From Nepenthes gracilis (taxonomy: Eukaryota; Streptophyta; Magnoliopsida; Caryophyllales; Nepenthaceae), in NCBI GenBank assembly GCA_033239525.1, contig BSYO01000002.1, forward strand, positions 15,782,626 to 15,846,625: 64,000 nt of DNA, given 5' to 3'. The notes beneath the pieces were generated by a model. It was given only the letters and a program-made list of their open reading frames with translations, ran no database searches and was not told the origin of the DNA. This document shows, in pieces, positions 1 through 11,779 of the stretch; the first letter of the stretch is position 1, and each line of letters begins with the position of its first letter. Made by a program: the position numbers and the translations under genes.

Positions 1-1313
1 ATCTACCGGACGTCCAATTTCCAAGTATCGAACCGTGTGTGGCGTCCGGGTGTTCAAAAGGAAATCTGTTATCGTTCACTGAAAATGAAATGAGAAATAT
101 AAGTGTTATGCTTCCATAATTGTTATTGAAGTAGCGTTTAATGTTTAAACGTAAATGTAAGCCCCGAATGTGAATCCGTGTGCTGGAGGCAAGAGGATGA
201 GTCTCTGAGGTTTCAAAATGACTTATGATCGTCTGAGGTATGAAATCTAATCTCTCTCATGAACTTGGATTGATTGTTGCGATTAAGGGAACTGGATCCC
301 GAAGAAAGTTGAATCTAATCTAGTCTCTGATGTTTTGTTTTGTTGCATGGATGCAACCGAGGGTCGTGTGCTACCGACCTAAAATAGTAGCCGTGGCTTT
401 AGAATGTGTAGTGAACACATTCCTGTCCTCGTTCTCTCACATCGTTGGTTAGTACGGTCTACTAGCCGGGGTCCGCATAGATGATGTAATAATGAAAATG
501 AATCATGTTCAAGATGAACCATGTGAATCCTGTGAACCAAGATGTAATCATGAAAACCGTGGGAATCAAATGAATCCGAATGGTGACCAATCAGTGTAAT
601 CGTGACAACGGTAGGAATCAAGTGATTCCAGTTGCCCTTGTTCCCTCTCCTATTTCTTGATTATGGATAGTGCATGTATTCCCTCTCGCTCCAATTCTTG
701 TACATGTCTTGGAGATGTGATAATGATTATACTTGCTGAGCTGTTAGCTCACTCTTGCTGTTATTGTTGTTTCCTTTCAGATGAGAACACTTAGCTGACG
801 CCGGATAGATAGAGCAAGGAGAGAGGCTTGCTTGATGAGATTGGCTGGACGGCGAGTGCGCGAAAGCTTTGGACTCAGAGTTGGATCGGATTTTGAGCAG
901 CCACTTAGAGTTGGGCATGGCTCATTATTGTTATTGTTTTATGGTTTTGTTATGTTTTCGCATTTATGATGATGTAGTTATGCTTCCGCGTCTGTATTGA
1001 TGTTTGGAGTTTTGTTGCATTTAGATGGCATCTCTCTAGATCCAGTATAGTAGGTTGTGTAGTGTATTGGAGCCATGAATGATATGGCAGTGTTGTGATC
1101 CTGTGTGGCATGTTGTAGGCTTTGAATTAAGCCTTTGATAGATGTGTGCTTGTATAGGATGATATTTAAACAGGTTGTACCGTTTGATTTTCGTCCAATT
1201 GCAAAGGAAACTCTGCCGGATTTTCTGTAGAGTCCATAGGTTGATTATGGGCTTTAGAGTGTATGTAGCCATTGACGGGGGTTATTCAATGGATAGTAAT
1301 CCGGTCCGTCACA
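1..1313 (+). mobile_element. LTR, 3' part (family 2), cut by window start
   Basis: This is the right-hand part of a long LTR that ends in CCGTCACA at 1313. The same sequence occurs inverted in the solo LTR at 52264-54801 and in the LTR at 61651-64000; for example, the block around TTAGTACGG near 449 matches the reverse complement of about 53020. A splice-acceptor-like site TTCCTTTCAG ends at 780, with a CTCAC box at 748-752. It is followed by pol sequence rather than a primer-binding site. It is therefore a solo LTR or the 3' LTR of an element lying to the left. Its left end and TSD are outside the window. Confidence 0.8.
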
Positions 1314-1484
1314 TTTATTATGTTTTAAAAATTGGTACCTTGCAAAGGCCATCCTGTTAGTCAAGGTTCTATGGAGGAATCACTCATATGAGGAGTCCAC
1401 ATGGGAACAAAAAGAATAAATTCGGAATATGTATCCTCACTTGTTTCCTTAAGGTATACAAATTCTCAAAATTTTGAGGATGAA
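1314..1484 (+). pseudogene. Ty3/gypsy pol C-terminus (chromodomain-like tail), remnant
   Basis: This is the last piece of a chromovirus polyprotein. Translation gives a recognisable ILLVKVLWRNH followed by EESTWEQKE, an in-frame stop, and then a YPHLF-type ending. The same block ends pol of element A at about 13500-13640 on the minus strand. The tail normally belongs to the integrase C-terminal/chromodomain region that directs integration. The LTR at 1-1313 is inserted directly upstream, so the rest of this pol is missing here. It is followed by a purine-rich tract (about 1486-1505) and then an LTR start, so it is the 3' end of an element on the plus strand. Confidence 0.75.
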
Positions 1485-1505
1485 ATTTTGTAATGGGAGT
1501 AGGAT

Positions 1506-2929
1506 TGTAAGAATTGAGTTTCCTAGTTATACTAATTATGCTAATTAAGTTAAAAATCTGAAAGCTCACCTTGAGACGCAATAACCGTAAAAAATTTAAT
1601 CGAAAGAATTGGTTAACAGTTGATTCAATTTTGGTTGGTAAGGAGAGTAGCACGGGCAGCAGCAGCAGTAGAGACAGCAGCATGCATCAGCAAAATTAAA
1701 AAGAGAGCTAATGATTTAGCATACCTTATAATTAAATTGGTGCGCAGATGTACGAGAGAGCAGCATGGCAAGCACATAGCAGCATGCCTCAGCAAATCAA
1801 CAAGGCAGCAGCATGCTTCAGCGGTGCAGGAGAGCAGTAGCATAGGCAGCAACAAAAATTGAGAGCAGCAGCAGAAACAGGCAGTAGAAATTAGCAAAAT
1901 TCAGGGTCAACCAAACAGCAACACGGTAGCACCTCAAGTAATCAATTATATAAAATTTGAGGGGTAATTCAGCAAAATTAGAAGCCAACTCAGAGGACAT
2001 TTATCTAATTTAGGGGAAATTCAGGAAAACCGGGCAGCTACTCATCCAAACAAGGGATGATTCAACAACTCCAGCCTTCAACTTATATTAAGGCAACGTT
2101 AGAATAGAAGGGAGGAAGTAAAACAAAACAGAGAAAAGAGGAGAGAACTGAAAGACAATAGGGAGGTGGAGAAATTCAATATTCCATGGTTTGCAACAGC
2201 TGAATTTTAGGCAAGTACACCGTAGACTCTTCCTTCACTTATTGCTAATTCTTGCTAACTATTTTCAAGTATTATTGATCTAATACTTAATCTCCTTACT
2301 TTACCATGCTGCCACTATTGTGTCATCATTTTAGAATAGGTAAAAATTTGTTTTGAGGATGTTGAATTGGTGGCCAAACCAGCCATGCATCATGTGCCGA
2401 TTTTGATTTTTCAACATGTAAAAATTAGTCTTGAGGGTGCTGAACCGGCTGTTGAGCCGGCGGCCGAACTGGCTATATATCATGTGCTGGTTCTGATTTT
2501 TCAGCGTGTAAAAATTAGTCTTGAGGGTGCTTAACTGGCAGTCGAACTGGCTGTGTTATGTGCTAGTTCTGATTTTTCAGCATGTAAAAATTAGTCTTGA
2601 GACTGTTGAACCGGCAGCTGAATCGGTTGTGCATCATGTGCTGGTTCTGATTTTTCAATAGGTAAACATTAGTTTTAAGGAAGTTAAATTGGCTACTGAA
2701 CCGGCGGCCGAACTGGCGGTGCATCATGCACTGGTTCTGATTCTTCAGCATTTAAAAATTAGTCTTGAGGATGCTGAATTGGCTACCGAACTAGTTGTGC
2801 AACATGTGCTAGTTTTGATTTTTTAGCATGTAAAAATTAGTTTTGAGGGTGTCGAATTGGCTGCTGGTTCCAATTGTGTATCATGTGATGGTTCTGATTT
2901 TTTAGCATATAGAAAATTAGTTTGAACCG
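1506..2929 (+). mobile_element. 3' LTR of a chromovirus remnant, interrupted by element B1
   Basis: The LTR starts TGTAAGAATTGAG directly after a polypurine tract (AATGGGAGTAGGA), which fits the pol tail just upstream. It contains CAG-rich triplet-like stretches (about 1655-1880) and a donor-like TTTTAG|GCAAGT at 2205-2216, and then runs into a tandem array (2340-2929). The array is cut at about 2930 by element B1 sequence. A short continuation of the array appears at 27914-28036 on the other side of B1. The true LTR end is not resolved. Confidence 0.65.
2340..2929 (+). repeat. Minisatellite array, about 75-92 bp units, in LTR
   Basis: Seven degenerate units each begin GTAAAAATTAGTYTTGAGG, near 2340, 2418, 2510, 2585, 2662, 2752 and 2830. 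Each continues with a GAACYGGC core, CATCATGTGCTGG and TTCTGATTTTTCAGCATG. Unit length varies because the GAACCGGCNGCCGAACTGGC core is itself duplicated in some units. Short open frames through it are repeats, not genes. Confidence 0.85.
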
Positions 2930-3415
2930 TGTAAATTGAGTATTTGAAAAGGAATATGTACTTTAGGAAGATGCCAATTTGATGACATGCCAACGAAATG
3001 AGAAAAATATAAAGTATCCTACATTGGAAGTCTAATTGGGATTTAAGACTTATACCGGAATCTAGCCAGGCTTGATAAAAGAATCTTAGTACTAAGTTGA
3101 ATTAATGTGGCATTAAATGGTAATCAGATCCTCTAGAGATGCTAAACTTGAGGCTTAGCATTAATGAAAATAAGGGATTTGTAATCCGTTTAAGGTAAAG
3201 TAGTTATTGAATCTGGGTTATCCTCGGATTTGATAGATTTAGGTATGTATAGTGCGAATCAAGTATAAAATGTTTGGCCAGTTTCGAGGATTAAAGTTTT
3301 TTAGGATAACCACTGTGATCTAGACAAAATCTGGAGACGATAACGAAGTTCTTTAATATTTGAAATTTAAGGATTATAAAATTTTGAGGATGAAATTTCT
3401 GTAAATGGGGGAGAG
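2930..3415 (+). mobile_element. 3' internal fragment and PPT of a truncated B-family copy
   Basis: This sequence matches 23015-23361 plus 25567-25709, the 3' end of the element B1 internal region, and ends in the polypurine tract GTAAATGGGGGAGAG just before an LTR. It has no 5' LTR and begins abruptly in the 75-92 bp array. It is therefore the remains of a first B copy lying upstream of the LTR at 3416, in a tandem arrangement. Confidence 0.75.
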
Positions 3416-4739
3416 TGTGAGATCCCGATCCCAGAACATAATAATTATGGAATAATTATGCAGATGAAAATCATGTTTGGGTTTAAGTATAGTGAAAATT
3501 TTGATACCGAAGTAAAATGAGGCGAAATGGGCCAAAACTGGAGGTGCGCTCGAGATTTTACGAATATGGCTGCCCAAGGAAAGACGGGAACACAGTAGCC
3601 TACGAGGATGGCGCTCGAGTACCAACCAAGGTGCCAGTTTGTGAGAGGGGCTGCTCGCGGACAGCTCGAGGGCCGCTCGAGCGCTGGCTCTTAGGTGAGT
3701 CACGTGACCCTCTTTTCCTTGTTTTAAATGAGAAATTGAAGGGAGAGAGGGGCAGAACCAATTAGGTATCATGAAGAGGAGAACGAGGGAGGAGAGAAAA
3801 GGGAAAAATCTTCCGATCCGCTCCAATAAGAGTAAGAATAACGATAGATCGAGCTCAAGCAAGTATACTTGGACGTTATATACCGTTTTTACAGTGTCTT
3901 GATATCTCTGATATTATATTTATGCTCTAAATTCGTATTTCTCCATGTTCTGCATAAATAAAGTTTATTTTTGTAAATTAGTTGGACAGATTTTATGTTT
4001 ACATATATATACTGTAATATCTGACTTCGATTTCATGTAAATGCATATATTTGGTATCCGTTTTATGTCCGGAATATTTATTGAAACCCTAGATAAGAAA
4101 ATCGAGGATTTAATGTTTAAAATCCATAATTTCTGATATGTGACAATAAATTTGTAAAAAAGTGTTGTTCATGTTATGATTTATAATTGAGAAATTCACA
4201 CAGAACTGTACTATTAATTTTTTATGGATTTTGAAGTATTCTGAAGGATTAATGGTAAAATCCTTATTGACTTATGAAGTTTGATAAGTTATGAGTTAAG
4301 AAAACGAGAGCAAAATTATTTTTGATTCTGTTAATTAGGACCCAGGACTGATATACGATCATGTGAGGTTCTCCAACATGCCTTAAGACATTACGGTGGT
4401 AATTGGGAATAACTATAATATCCCAAATATTTTTTAGAATAAAATTGATAAATTAGTTTCAATAATTATTTTTAATTACTGTTAGGATTAAAATTTGATC
4501 TTTGGGCTTAATAAATTAAATGAATTGATGGGTTGGGCCCGAATATTTAGAACATTAATTAAAATTTAGATTAAATAGTGAATTAATTATGTAAATATTT
4601 ATAATGTATTAAGATTGGTTGACAATAAATAAATAAATAAATAAAATATTAAAAATTTAGGTCAATGTTTTGAATAGAAGTAATCAGATAACTAACTAAA
4701 TAATAAATATTTTAAAGGGAGATAAATGAATATACACAA

Positions 4740-4741
<2 letters not shown>

Positions 4742-4806
<65 letters not shown>

Positions 4807-4970
4807 CGGAGCGGTTCAGCCGAAGAAGGAAGGGAGAAAAAAGAAAAAGAAAAAAAGAAAGAAAGAAAAAAGGAAGGAAAAGAAAAAGAGGAAAAGAAAG
4901 AAAAGGAAGGGAGGAAAGAAGAGGGAAGAGAGAAGAAGGAAAGGGGAACTGGGCGCGATCGGTGATGAAG
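4742..4970 (+). repeat. (TAA)n microsatellite and adjoining purine-only tract
   Basis: About 65 bases of perfect AAT/TAA triplets (4742-4806) are followed by about 150 bases that are nearly all A and G (4820-4970, GAAA/GGAA types). Translations of either strand are homopolymeric (Asn, Leu, Lys/Glu) and are not genes. A polypurine:polypyrimidine mirror tract of this length could form triplex DNA. Confidence 0.95.
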
Positions 4971-5884
4971 GAAAGGAGCGATTTTCAAATGGAAATTTTG
5001 GGCAAACCCTAATTGGCCCTCTCTTTATTGAAGATGGCCGTAGGGTTAGGGAAGGGGAGAGGAGAAAGGACAAACGGAGGAGGAGAGCCACACACGAATC
5101 GAAGCCACCGTCGATCACAAATCAAGGCAAGTAAAGTTTTCGATCATAAGACTTGTTCTCCCTTCATTTTATTGATGTTAAACCTTCCATTTCATGCTTG
5201 AATTACTGGGAACAATGGGCGAAATCGAGGGTTCCAAATCTAGAGAACCCATACGCATAGCCACAACTTTGTGAGCAATCGGCCGACCTCTTGGGCTCGA
5301 TAATGAATGGGGATTTGGTGAATTGCCTAATGAGGTTGTAAAGTATAAATTTTACTCGTTATACTCTCTGATTTTCAGGATTGAACTCGGATGCGGAAAC
5401 AGAGCACCGTTCTCTGTTTTCAGATTCCATTCGGGTCCAATAACCCTACGGTGATAGGAAGGGTGAAATCCGACATTTTTGGCTAGCAAACCTTCCTATT
5501 GTTGAAAGAAAACCTTTACATGTCTTAAATTGGTGAATCGGTAGTTTGCTCCAATAGATCGAAACTTTGGGGGAAAACAGAGCAACAGCTCTGGACGATG
5601 GAGGCATAGTTGCTACAGGGGCTTAGGCTAAATTGGAACTCAAAAGTTGACAAATTGATGCTATATAATCTATTGATTTTATATGTGTATGATAAAACTC
5701 GGAGATTTCTCATCGTTGGTGATAATCGGCTTTTAGCCGAAGGAGCAGGCCGTTCCTTTTTTGTGCCACCGTGAGAGTTCGGTGAGGGAGGTGGTGCCAA
5801 TAATGTCGCCGTGTGGCGGGCCGGAGGCGGCGCTACTGCCGTCACCGATCTGGTGGCCGGCAGGGAAGAGGGAGGCTGCCGTGT

Positions 5885-5940
5885 GAAGCGTGTGTATATA
5901 TATATATATAGATGAATAAATAAATATATATATATATATA

Positions 5941-5991
<51 letters not shown>

Positions 5992-6180
5992 TCATTTATT
6001 TAATTATTCTTTAGTTATATTGTATTGATGTAATTAGAAAGACGTGGGGGTATTATTTATGTGATTATTATTTATTTATGTTGTGTTGATATGTTTATAA
6101 TGATGTGGGGGTATATGAATATATATATATATTTATTTATTAATTTGTAATGATGGAAGATATATATATATATATAATTA
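5885..6180. repeat. (TA)n / (TG)n low-complexity tracts
   Basis: Alternating TA runs lie at 5894-5911, 5925-5940 and 5951-5991, with a short TG run between, and again near 6118-6133 and 6160-6176. They belong to the solo LTR and code for nothing. Confidence 0.9.
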
Positions 6181-6502
6181 TATTGATATACATGGATAGT
6201 AGGAAATATTTACGTGAAATTATACACAAGTGGGTTGGTATATTTATAAGTGTCTGGTGAGTTTAAAATAATGTTAGTCTGTTCGCTGATTATTTCTATA
6301 CTGTATCGATGAATTTCGATAAATTATTCTCCGCGTAAATTTTGTTGGTGTGTGTACATTCCATTAGCACTCTATAGATAGGTAAAGGAGAGTGTATGAA
6401 AACTCTACGGTAACCGGGCATATGGGAGTCCGTGGGACCGTAGAGTAGTTTATACTTTTTCAATACTGATTCCATTTCGGAGGGTTGAGATCATTGATAT
6501 TG

Positions 6503-7030
6503 AGAAGGGATGCTTATAACCTAGTGACCATTGTAGAGAATGATATTTGGGATATCATTAGCGAGGGGTATCGGAGATGGTATGAGCATGCTACTGGTAC
6601 AGCCTTTGGGAGGACTGTAGGGGTAGTGGGGATACCATGGATACTAGGTAACCTCATAGTACTCACCCAACCGTCAGGGGCGTAAATACGTGGCCTTTGT
6701 TTTATTATGGTAGAATAAGGTCTAGAGAGATTCTTATTATCTCGTACAGCGGTGACCTCAAATTGAGCTGATTTTTAGATTCTTGTTATCTTGTACAGTT
6801 AGTCAAGAGGGATACTTATAACCTAGTGACCATCATAGAAGATGATATCTGAGATATCATTGATAAGGGGTATCGGAGATGGTATGAGCATGCTACGGGT
6901 ACAGCCTCTGGGAGGATTGTAGGGGTAGTGGGGATACCATGGATACTAGGTAACCTCGTGGTACTCACCCAGCCATCGGGGACATAAATACGTGACCTTT
7001 GGTCCACTATAGTAGAATAAGGTCCCTAGA
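6503..7030 (+). repeat. 302-bp tandem duplication inside a solo LTR
   Basis: Two copies of a segment starting at TTATAACCTAGTGACCAT (about 6514 and 6816) lie head to tail with a 302-bp offset. The second copy is recognisable to about 7030. They differ at scattered bases. Both include the palindrome-rich stretch GGGGATACCATGGATACTAG. Confidence 0.85.
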
Positions 7031-8895
7031 GACTGCTATCGTTTATACAGTTGTGACATCGTATTGAGCTAATGATCAGATTCGATAGAATCCATGTTGC
7101 TTCCTTGATACTTAGCCATTCACGTGGCCTTTGGATTGTGGACACGACATGTTATTGAGTCTCGGACAGTGGTTGATCTATTACCTGTTATTATTGATTT
7201 TATTCATTATTTTATTGTTTGGGATGCTTAATTGTACTCATCTATTGTTGATTACGTTTCCTTATTGGGCATTCGACTCACTCTTGTATTTTATTGGCTT
7301 CAGATTAGACAGGTTGATATCAGGATCAAAGAGATCACATGACTTTTGGGTAGCCACCAGATAGAGGTGATATGAGAGTTTGAGGCTCTCTTAATGGGGA
7401 TTTAAGATTTTTAATGTAGTTATTGTTTGACTTGTGTTGGATTTTCTTTATGAGAATTGATATTATGGGACATCGATGTTGTTTATTCAAGTTATTATTA
7501 TTGATAATATGGATATTTAATTTATGATGCATTTATGAGGATCATTGATGATATTTTGATGATGTTGAGTTAATTAATGATGTATAATTTTTAAAATTTG
7601 GGATGATTCAAGACTTTCACCGTGATGGTCCGGGTCGGGTTCGAGGATCCGAGCTCGGGTCGTCACAATTACTCTATCCATGGAGTTATATGTAGTCCGC
7701 CCTTCCTTGGGGCATTAATTAAGGAAGGCAATATACTGATCCTTGAGGCTAATAATCCTACGATTCTTGGAGACTAATAATCCTCCGTCAACTTTGAATT
7801 GTGTGCTGTAGAACACAATCAGTCCCTGTACCTTCACTGATATTGGCCTTTGATTGTGTGGTGGATACATAATCTATTCTCGATTATTTGTCCCCTTGGC
7901 TAGTAAGGTACGCTAATTGGGTCTCTAGAATATCGAACTAGAATTTCTGAAGAAACATGTAAGTTTTGGAATTATTTTAAGAAATAGTTGTATGTTTAAA
8001 TAGAATCATACTTTACTCCTATTTTTATTAACTGCTTCTGTTCTTCTGATCTGATATTAACGTGATTTTCTACCATAACATATTTATGGTATAACCTGAA
8101 AGCATGATTTATGGTTTCTGAGACTTATTCATATGGAAACTGTGCTTTTTCTCATGATTATTGTATGTGTTTCTACTCATCTACATTTATATTCTGCTAA
8201 TATTTCTATAATCATTGTCTTATCACATTTATGATTTAAATGCAACTGTACCTACTTTATTGTATTATGTTCTGTATGAAATCATTATATTTATCATGTT
8301 TTAGTGCCTTACTGGGTTTCAGCTCACTGTTTTATTTTTTCCCCTCTAGATAAGAATATAGAGAAGATATTGGATGATTAGGCCTAGCTAGAGGTAGCGA
8401 GGAAGATCTGGAGCCTTAGAGTTTCTGAAGACTTGGGACTGCGATGATGCTATTGTAAATACCTGAATATTGAAGGAGGACTATGTATAATTGGCTATAA
8501 TATGTATTATATTTTGTCAGAACTATATTCATACTTCCGCAAGTTTCTGTTAAGGATATAGTTGCTTCCACTATTTATTTTTTGGATTCTATACTGGTCT
8601 TTGATGGCATTTCTTATATGTTTCTGATTTAGTGGATAAGATTATATTTGAGACATGGATGGAAATGACAAATTGATGGTTCTGTATATGTGTGTTGTAG
8701 GTTGAAATATGGTATTCAAATAGTTGTGTGCTTGTACAGGTTATAATATACAGGTTGTATATTTAGATTTTTGTCCAATATTAAATAGAATTCTACCAAA
8801 ATTTTTACAGAATTACTAATCTAAATTTATGAATTCTGCCCTGAATCTGTTTGATGGAAGGTCCTATGGGAATTAGGATGCGTTCCGTCACAAAT

Positions 8896-8909
8896 GGTAT
8901 TAGAGAAAA
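8896..8909 (+). other. Primer-binding site of B1 (initiator Met tRNA type)
   Basis: TGGTATTAGAGAAA lies three bases after the LTR end. It resembles the plant initiator-tRNA(Met) PBS TGGTATCAGAGC with one early mismatch. This fixes the strand and the 5' side of B1. Confidence 0.75.
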
Positions 8910-9296
8910 TGTGATACCTTAAATATGATTTGAATCGTATGCGGAAGCTTAGAAAATGATCCTGACTGACCGAATAGGTAGGGATAGATATAGATTGATT
9001 AAGCTAGGTTAGGAAATCCAAAGTGTTCTAGCTTATATAAGTTAGAATTGGCCTGAACTAGAATGTAGTAATTCAGCTAGTCAACATTGATTTCAGGCCT
9101 AAACTGATCAATTTAAATTTGCGGATTCAGGTTAATTGTTCTAAGTTAAGGCAAGATAAGGAAAGATATGATTTGATGGAATGTTTAAGGTTTTACCCTA
9201 AGAGTTTTCTTATGAATACAATAATTTAATTTCTCCGTCTGATCTAATTAATTGAGGGTAATTGATGTTACAATATTTTTATTATAGGATATTAGT

Positions 9297-10140
9297 ATGG
9301 CAAATAGAAAAAAGAATGATGCTCAAGGTGGCAACGATACCTTAGAAGATCGAGAGACTAGGTATTTGAATTCGCCTGAAAGGTTGACGAATGCAATCAA
9401 AGTGATAAAACAATGCCACATGGCTCTGACAGCTTATGATAGATTTACGAAAGAAAGAGCCCCTGAAGTTTTAGGTGAACCAGACCCGGTGAAAGCAAAT
9501 ATTTGGTTTAAGAGAATGAATAAAATATTTATAGTGATTTAATGCTCTGACCAGGAAAATGTTACATTTACAGCCTACAAATTAGAAGGAGAGGCGGACA
9601 GCTGGTGGGCTATGAAGAAGAGAGTATTGGGAGTACCTGAAAATAATGTTACTTGGGATATGTGTGAAAAGGCTTTTATGGAAAAGTACTTTCCTTCGAG
9701 CCTCCAAGATTAAAAAGAACAAGAATTTATGCGGCTCAGGCAAGGGAACCATACTATAGCCGAATACGATGAAAAGTTTAATAAACTATCTCGGTATGCA
9801 CCGTGTGTTGTAGAGGACGAAGGAAGGAAAGTTAAAATGTTTCAGCAAGGATTGAGAACTGGGATTAGAAGGAAATTGGCAATCTAGAAACTTCTAACTT
9901 ATGCAGAAATCTTGGATAGAGCACAATTTTTGAAAGGGAACTGGAGACTTAAAAGCTTCAGCTAAGAGGGTAACTAGTCTAGCAAGTTATAGTATGAATA
10001 CAAATGCGGGATCCTCAAGGCCCTCTAATAAGGCAAAGATATTACAACAGGAAATGAGATTACTGAAAATCAGACAGAGGCGTGTTTTAGATGTGGACAA
10101 TAGGGTCACTTGATTAAAAATTGCCCACTACCAAGGAAAT
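9297..10140 (+). pseudogene. gag: gag pseudogene of element B1 (retrotransposon capsid, CCHC)
   Basis: Gag packages the element RNA into virus-like particles in the cytoplasm. The frame starts at ATG 9297, just inside the internal region. The first 81 codons are open (YDRFTKERAPEVLGEPDP is the conserved start of the capsid domain), then a TAG follows. The frame continues through YKLEGEADSWWA, a LEKYFP-like segment and RQGNHTIAEYDEKF, the usual Retrotrans_gag landmarks, with further stops near 9712 and 9886. A CX2CX4HX4C zinc knuckle (CFRCGQ*GHLIKNC) lies at 10083-10124 and contains a stop. At least four nonsense mutations make it dead. It is homologous to the gag of C (35374) and A (18976, minus). 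Confidence 0.85.
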
Positions 10141-10846
10141 CGAAAGTAAACAATTTTGCAGTTTCAGCAAAATCTTTTGTAGTGACAGTTTAGGATGCTA
10201 AGACATTGTCAAAAGTGGAAAAAGGTATTCTTTTCATGAAAAGTTGATTTCCACTTTTTTTGAGATTCATGTATACTTTTAATTTCCTATAAATTATATG
10301 TCATATATACATGTTCAATGGTTATGTGTTGTGAAAATACTTATGAAACTTGTGGTATTGGGATTCTGTGTAGAAATGTGTTAAGATTGTTGCTAACTAT
10401 TGGAGATTGGCAATAATGGATATCTTAGGGGATCTTATATCTTTTATATAATTTGACAATCGTATTACAAGGGAACTCTGTCGAATTTTCAGCAGAATAT
10501 ACGATCCATCATAGATAACATTTTTGATAGTACGATTGAAAATTGAGAAAATAAAAAGTGATAATTGCCTGAAATTTAGATGATTAGCCTCGACCCAAAT
10601 GGGGGAGGAGTTTATAAGATAGTTAAAAACAAGTCAATGAGATCTGTATAGGTAACCTTTGAGAAATTTGGAGTAAAACTATTGGCCGCTTGATTTGAGT
10701 TGACCCCTGATGGGTCTGATACGTTGCGGTAGGATGTAATATCCTTAGGAAAGGAGTTGTGATTAAAATTTGCTTTGCTCATTGCTAGAATTAATTGATG
10801 AGGTTTTTATTTGAGAAATTGTACATGTTATTCAATGAATTTGAAG
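10141..10846 (+). mobile_element. B1 internal noncoding sequence left of element A
   Basis: This stretch follows gag and is AT-rich. I see no protease, RT or integrase motif in any frame. It stops at TGAAG (10842-10846), the left copy of the TSD made by element A, and resumes at 21802. Confidence 0.7.
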
Positions 10847-11544
10847 TGTGACGGAACGGAATTTTTTTTTTGCAATCTGCCATCGATCTCCTAGAACTAA
10901 CATCAAGTTTCGGTGGCCAGGTCCGGGCCGATCGTGCCTTCAAAATCACAGGATCACAGATGCCATCTAGCACTCATACACAAAGCGGAAGTCAATCTAT
11001 TATCCAACAGAAGCGTTTACATTCATTCCATAAAAATTCATTTATGAATAAATATAGCCATGAAAGTCTAATCACAAAAGTTTATCGAGTCTAACAAATT
11101 ATTACGCTAATTGTTTCTTCATGGTGATCATCCAAAAGGTGCTTCTGAATCCTTACAAACCCTTCAGATAGGCTCTACTCACGCCGTCTCGTCAGACACG
11201 AGTTCTAAATTTCCATCTGTGGGGGGGAAACAGAAAATAGTAAGCCGCTGCTCAACAAGGTACATGCAGATTTTTCATAAAACGTTCATGATATCAACAG
11301 TTATAGATACATATACAGAATATCATTTTGCCCGAATCATGCAGAACACTTAGAACGGTAAAATGCAGGAAATCATGCATCATATATATCATACGGTAGT
11401 ATTTGGCCGAGCAAAAGCTAAACAGAAAGTCGGGACAGATAATACTTGAGCATAAAACAAGGCCGGTCATAATTTAGCTTCTTTTATTTATTGCTTAACG
11501 GATGGGGGCTTTAATCGAGAATAGATTGTGCACATCTCACAATC

Positions 11545-11660
11545 ACAGCAATACCTTATTGTACAAAACCCCGAGGATGGCTCTCACTTCCTCCCTGTAC
11601 AAAGCCCCGAGGACGGCTATCACTACCTCATTGTACAAAGCCCCGAGGATGGCTCTCACT
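11545..11660 (-). repeat. 36-bp repeats between the dyad arms
   Basis: Three units of the type TTGTACAAAGCCCCGAGGAY-GGCT-TCAC lie head to tail. Equivalent triplets occur at about 19890-20000 and, inverted, at 24820-24925. They sit in the loop between the two arms of the TAATCGAGGATA dyad. Confidence 0.8.
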
Positions 11661-11779
11661 TTGGTTATCCTCGATTATCACCTTAAGGTCTTAGGGCATG
11701 CCGGAGTACATTATCTCCCAAGGCTAAGGTCTGAACTTATTTCTCTTTATCATAAAGCCGATTCACATTTTCTTTGTTC

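Larger units (their letters stand above)
4414..7667 (+). mobile_element. Solo LTR (family 5), 3254 bp, TSD ATAAC/ATTAC
   Basis: It begins TATAATATCCC (a mutated TGTAATATCCC) and ends GGGTCGTCACA. It is flanked by ATAAC (4409-4413) and ATTAC (7668-7672). Removing it restores the LTR sequence seen near 26690. No internal region or second LTR is present, so it is a solo LTR left by LTR-LTR recombination. It contains a microsatellite and purine tract, a donor-like AAG|GCAAGT at 5124-5132, a GC-rich block at 5750-5885, (TA)n tracts and a 302-bp tandem duplication. Confidence 0.85.
3416..8892 (+). mobile_element. B1 5' LTR (about 2.2 kb without its nested insert)
   Basis: It starts TGTGAGATCCC and ends TTCCGTCACA. 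It aligns along its length with 25710-27913 once the 4414-7667 insertion is removed. U3 (3500-3690) has CTCGAG clusters. A donor-like CAA|GCAAGT lies at 3856-3864, and the pyrimidine tract and acceptor TCCCCTCTAG end at 8349. It is preceded by a PPT and followed by a PBS, so it acts as the 3' LTR of the truncated copy and the 5' LTR of B1. Confidence 0.85.

Noticed and set aside
1655..1880. CAG-repeat coding region (frames rich in Ala, Ser and Gln)
   Set aside because: Imperfect AGCAGCA repeats within an LTR, open on both strands, with no homologous protein recognised.
4692..5118. Open frames rich in Asn, Lys/Glu or Ser/Phe/Leu
   Set aside because: They are translations of the (TAA)n repeat and a purine tract.
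5525..5995. 156-codon minus-strand frame
   Set aside because: Its N-terminus is a translated (TA)n microsatellite and the rest is LTR sequence.
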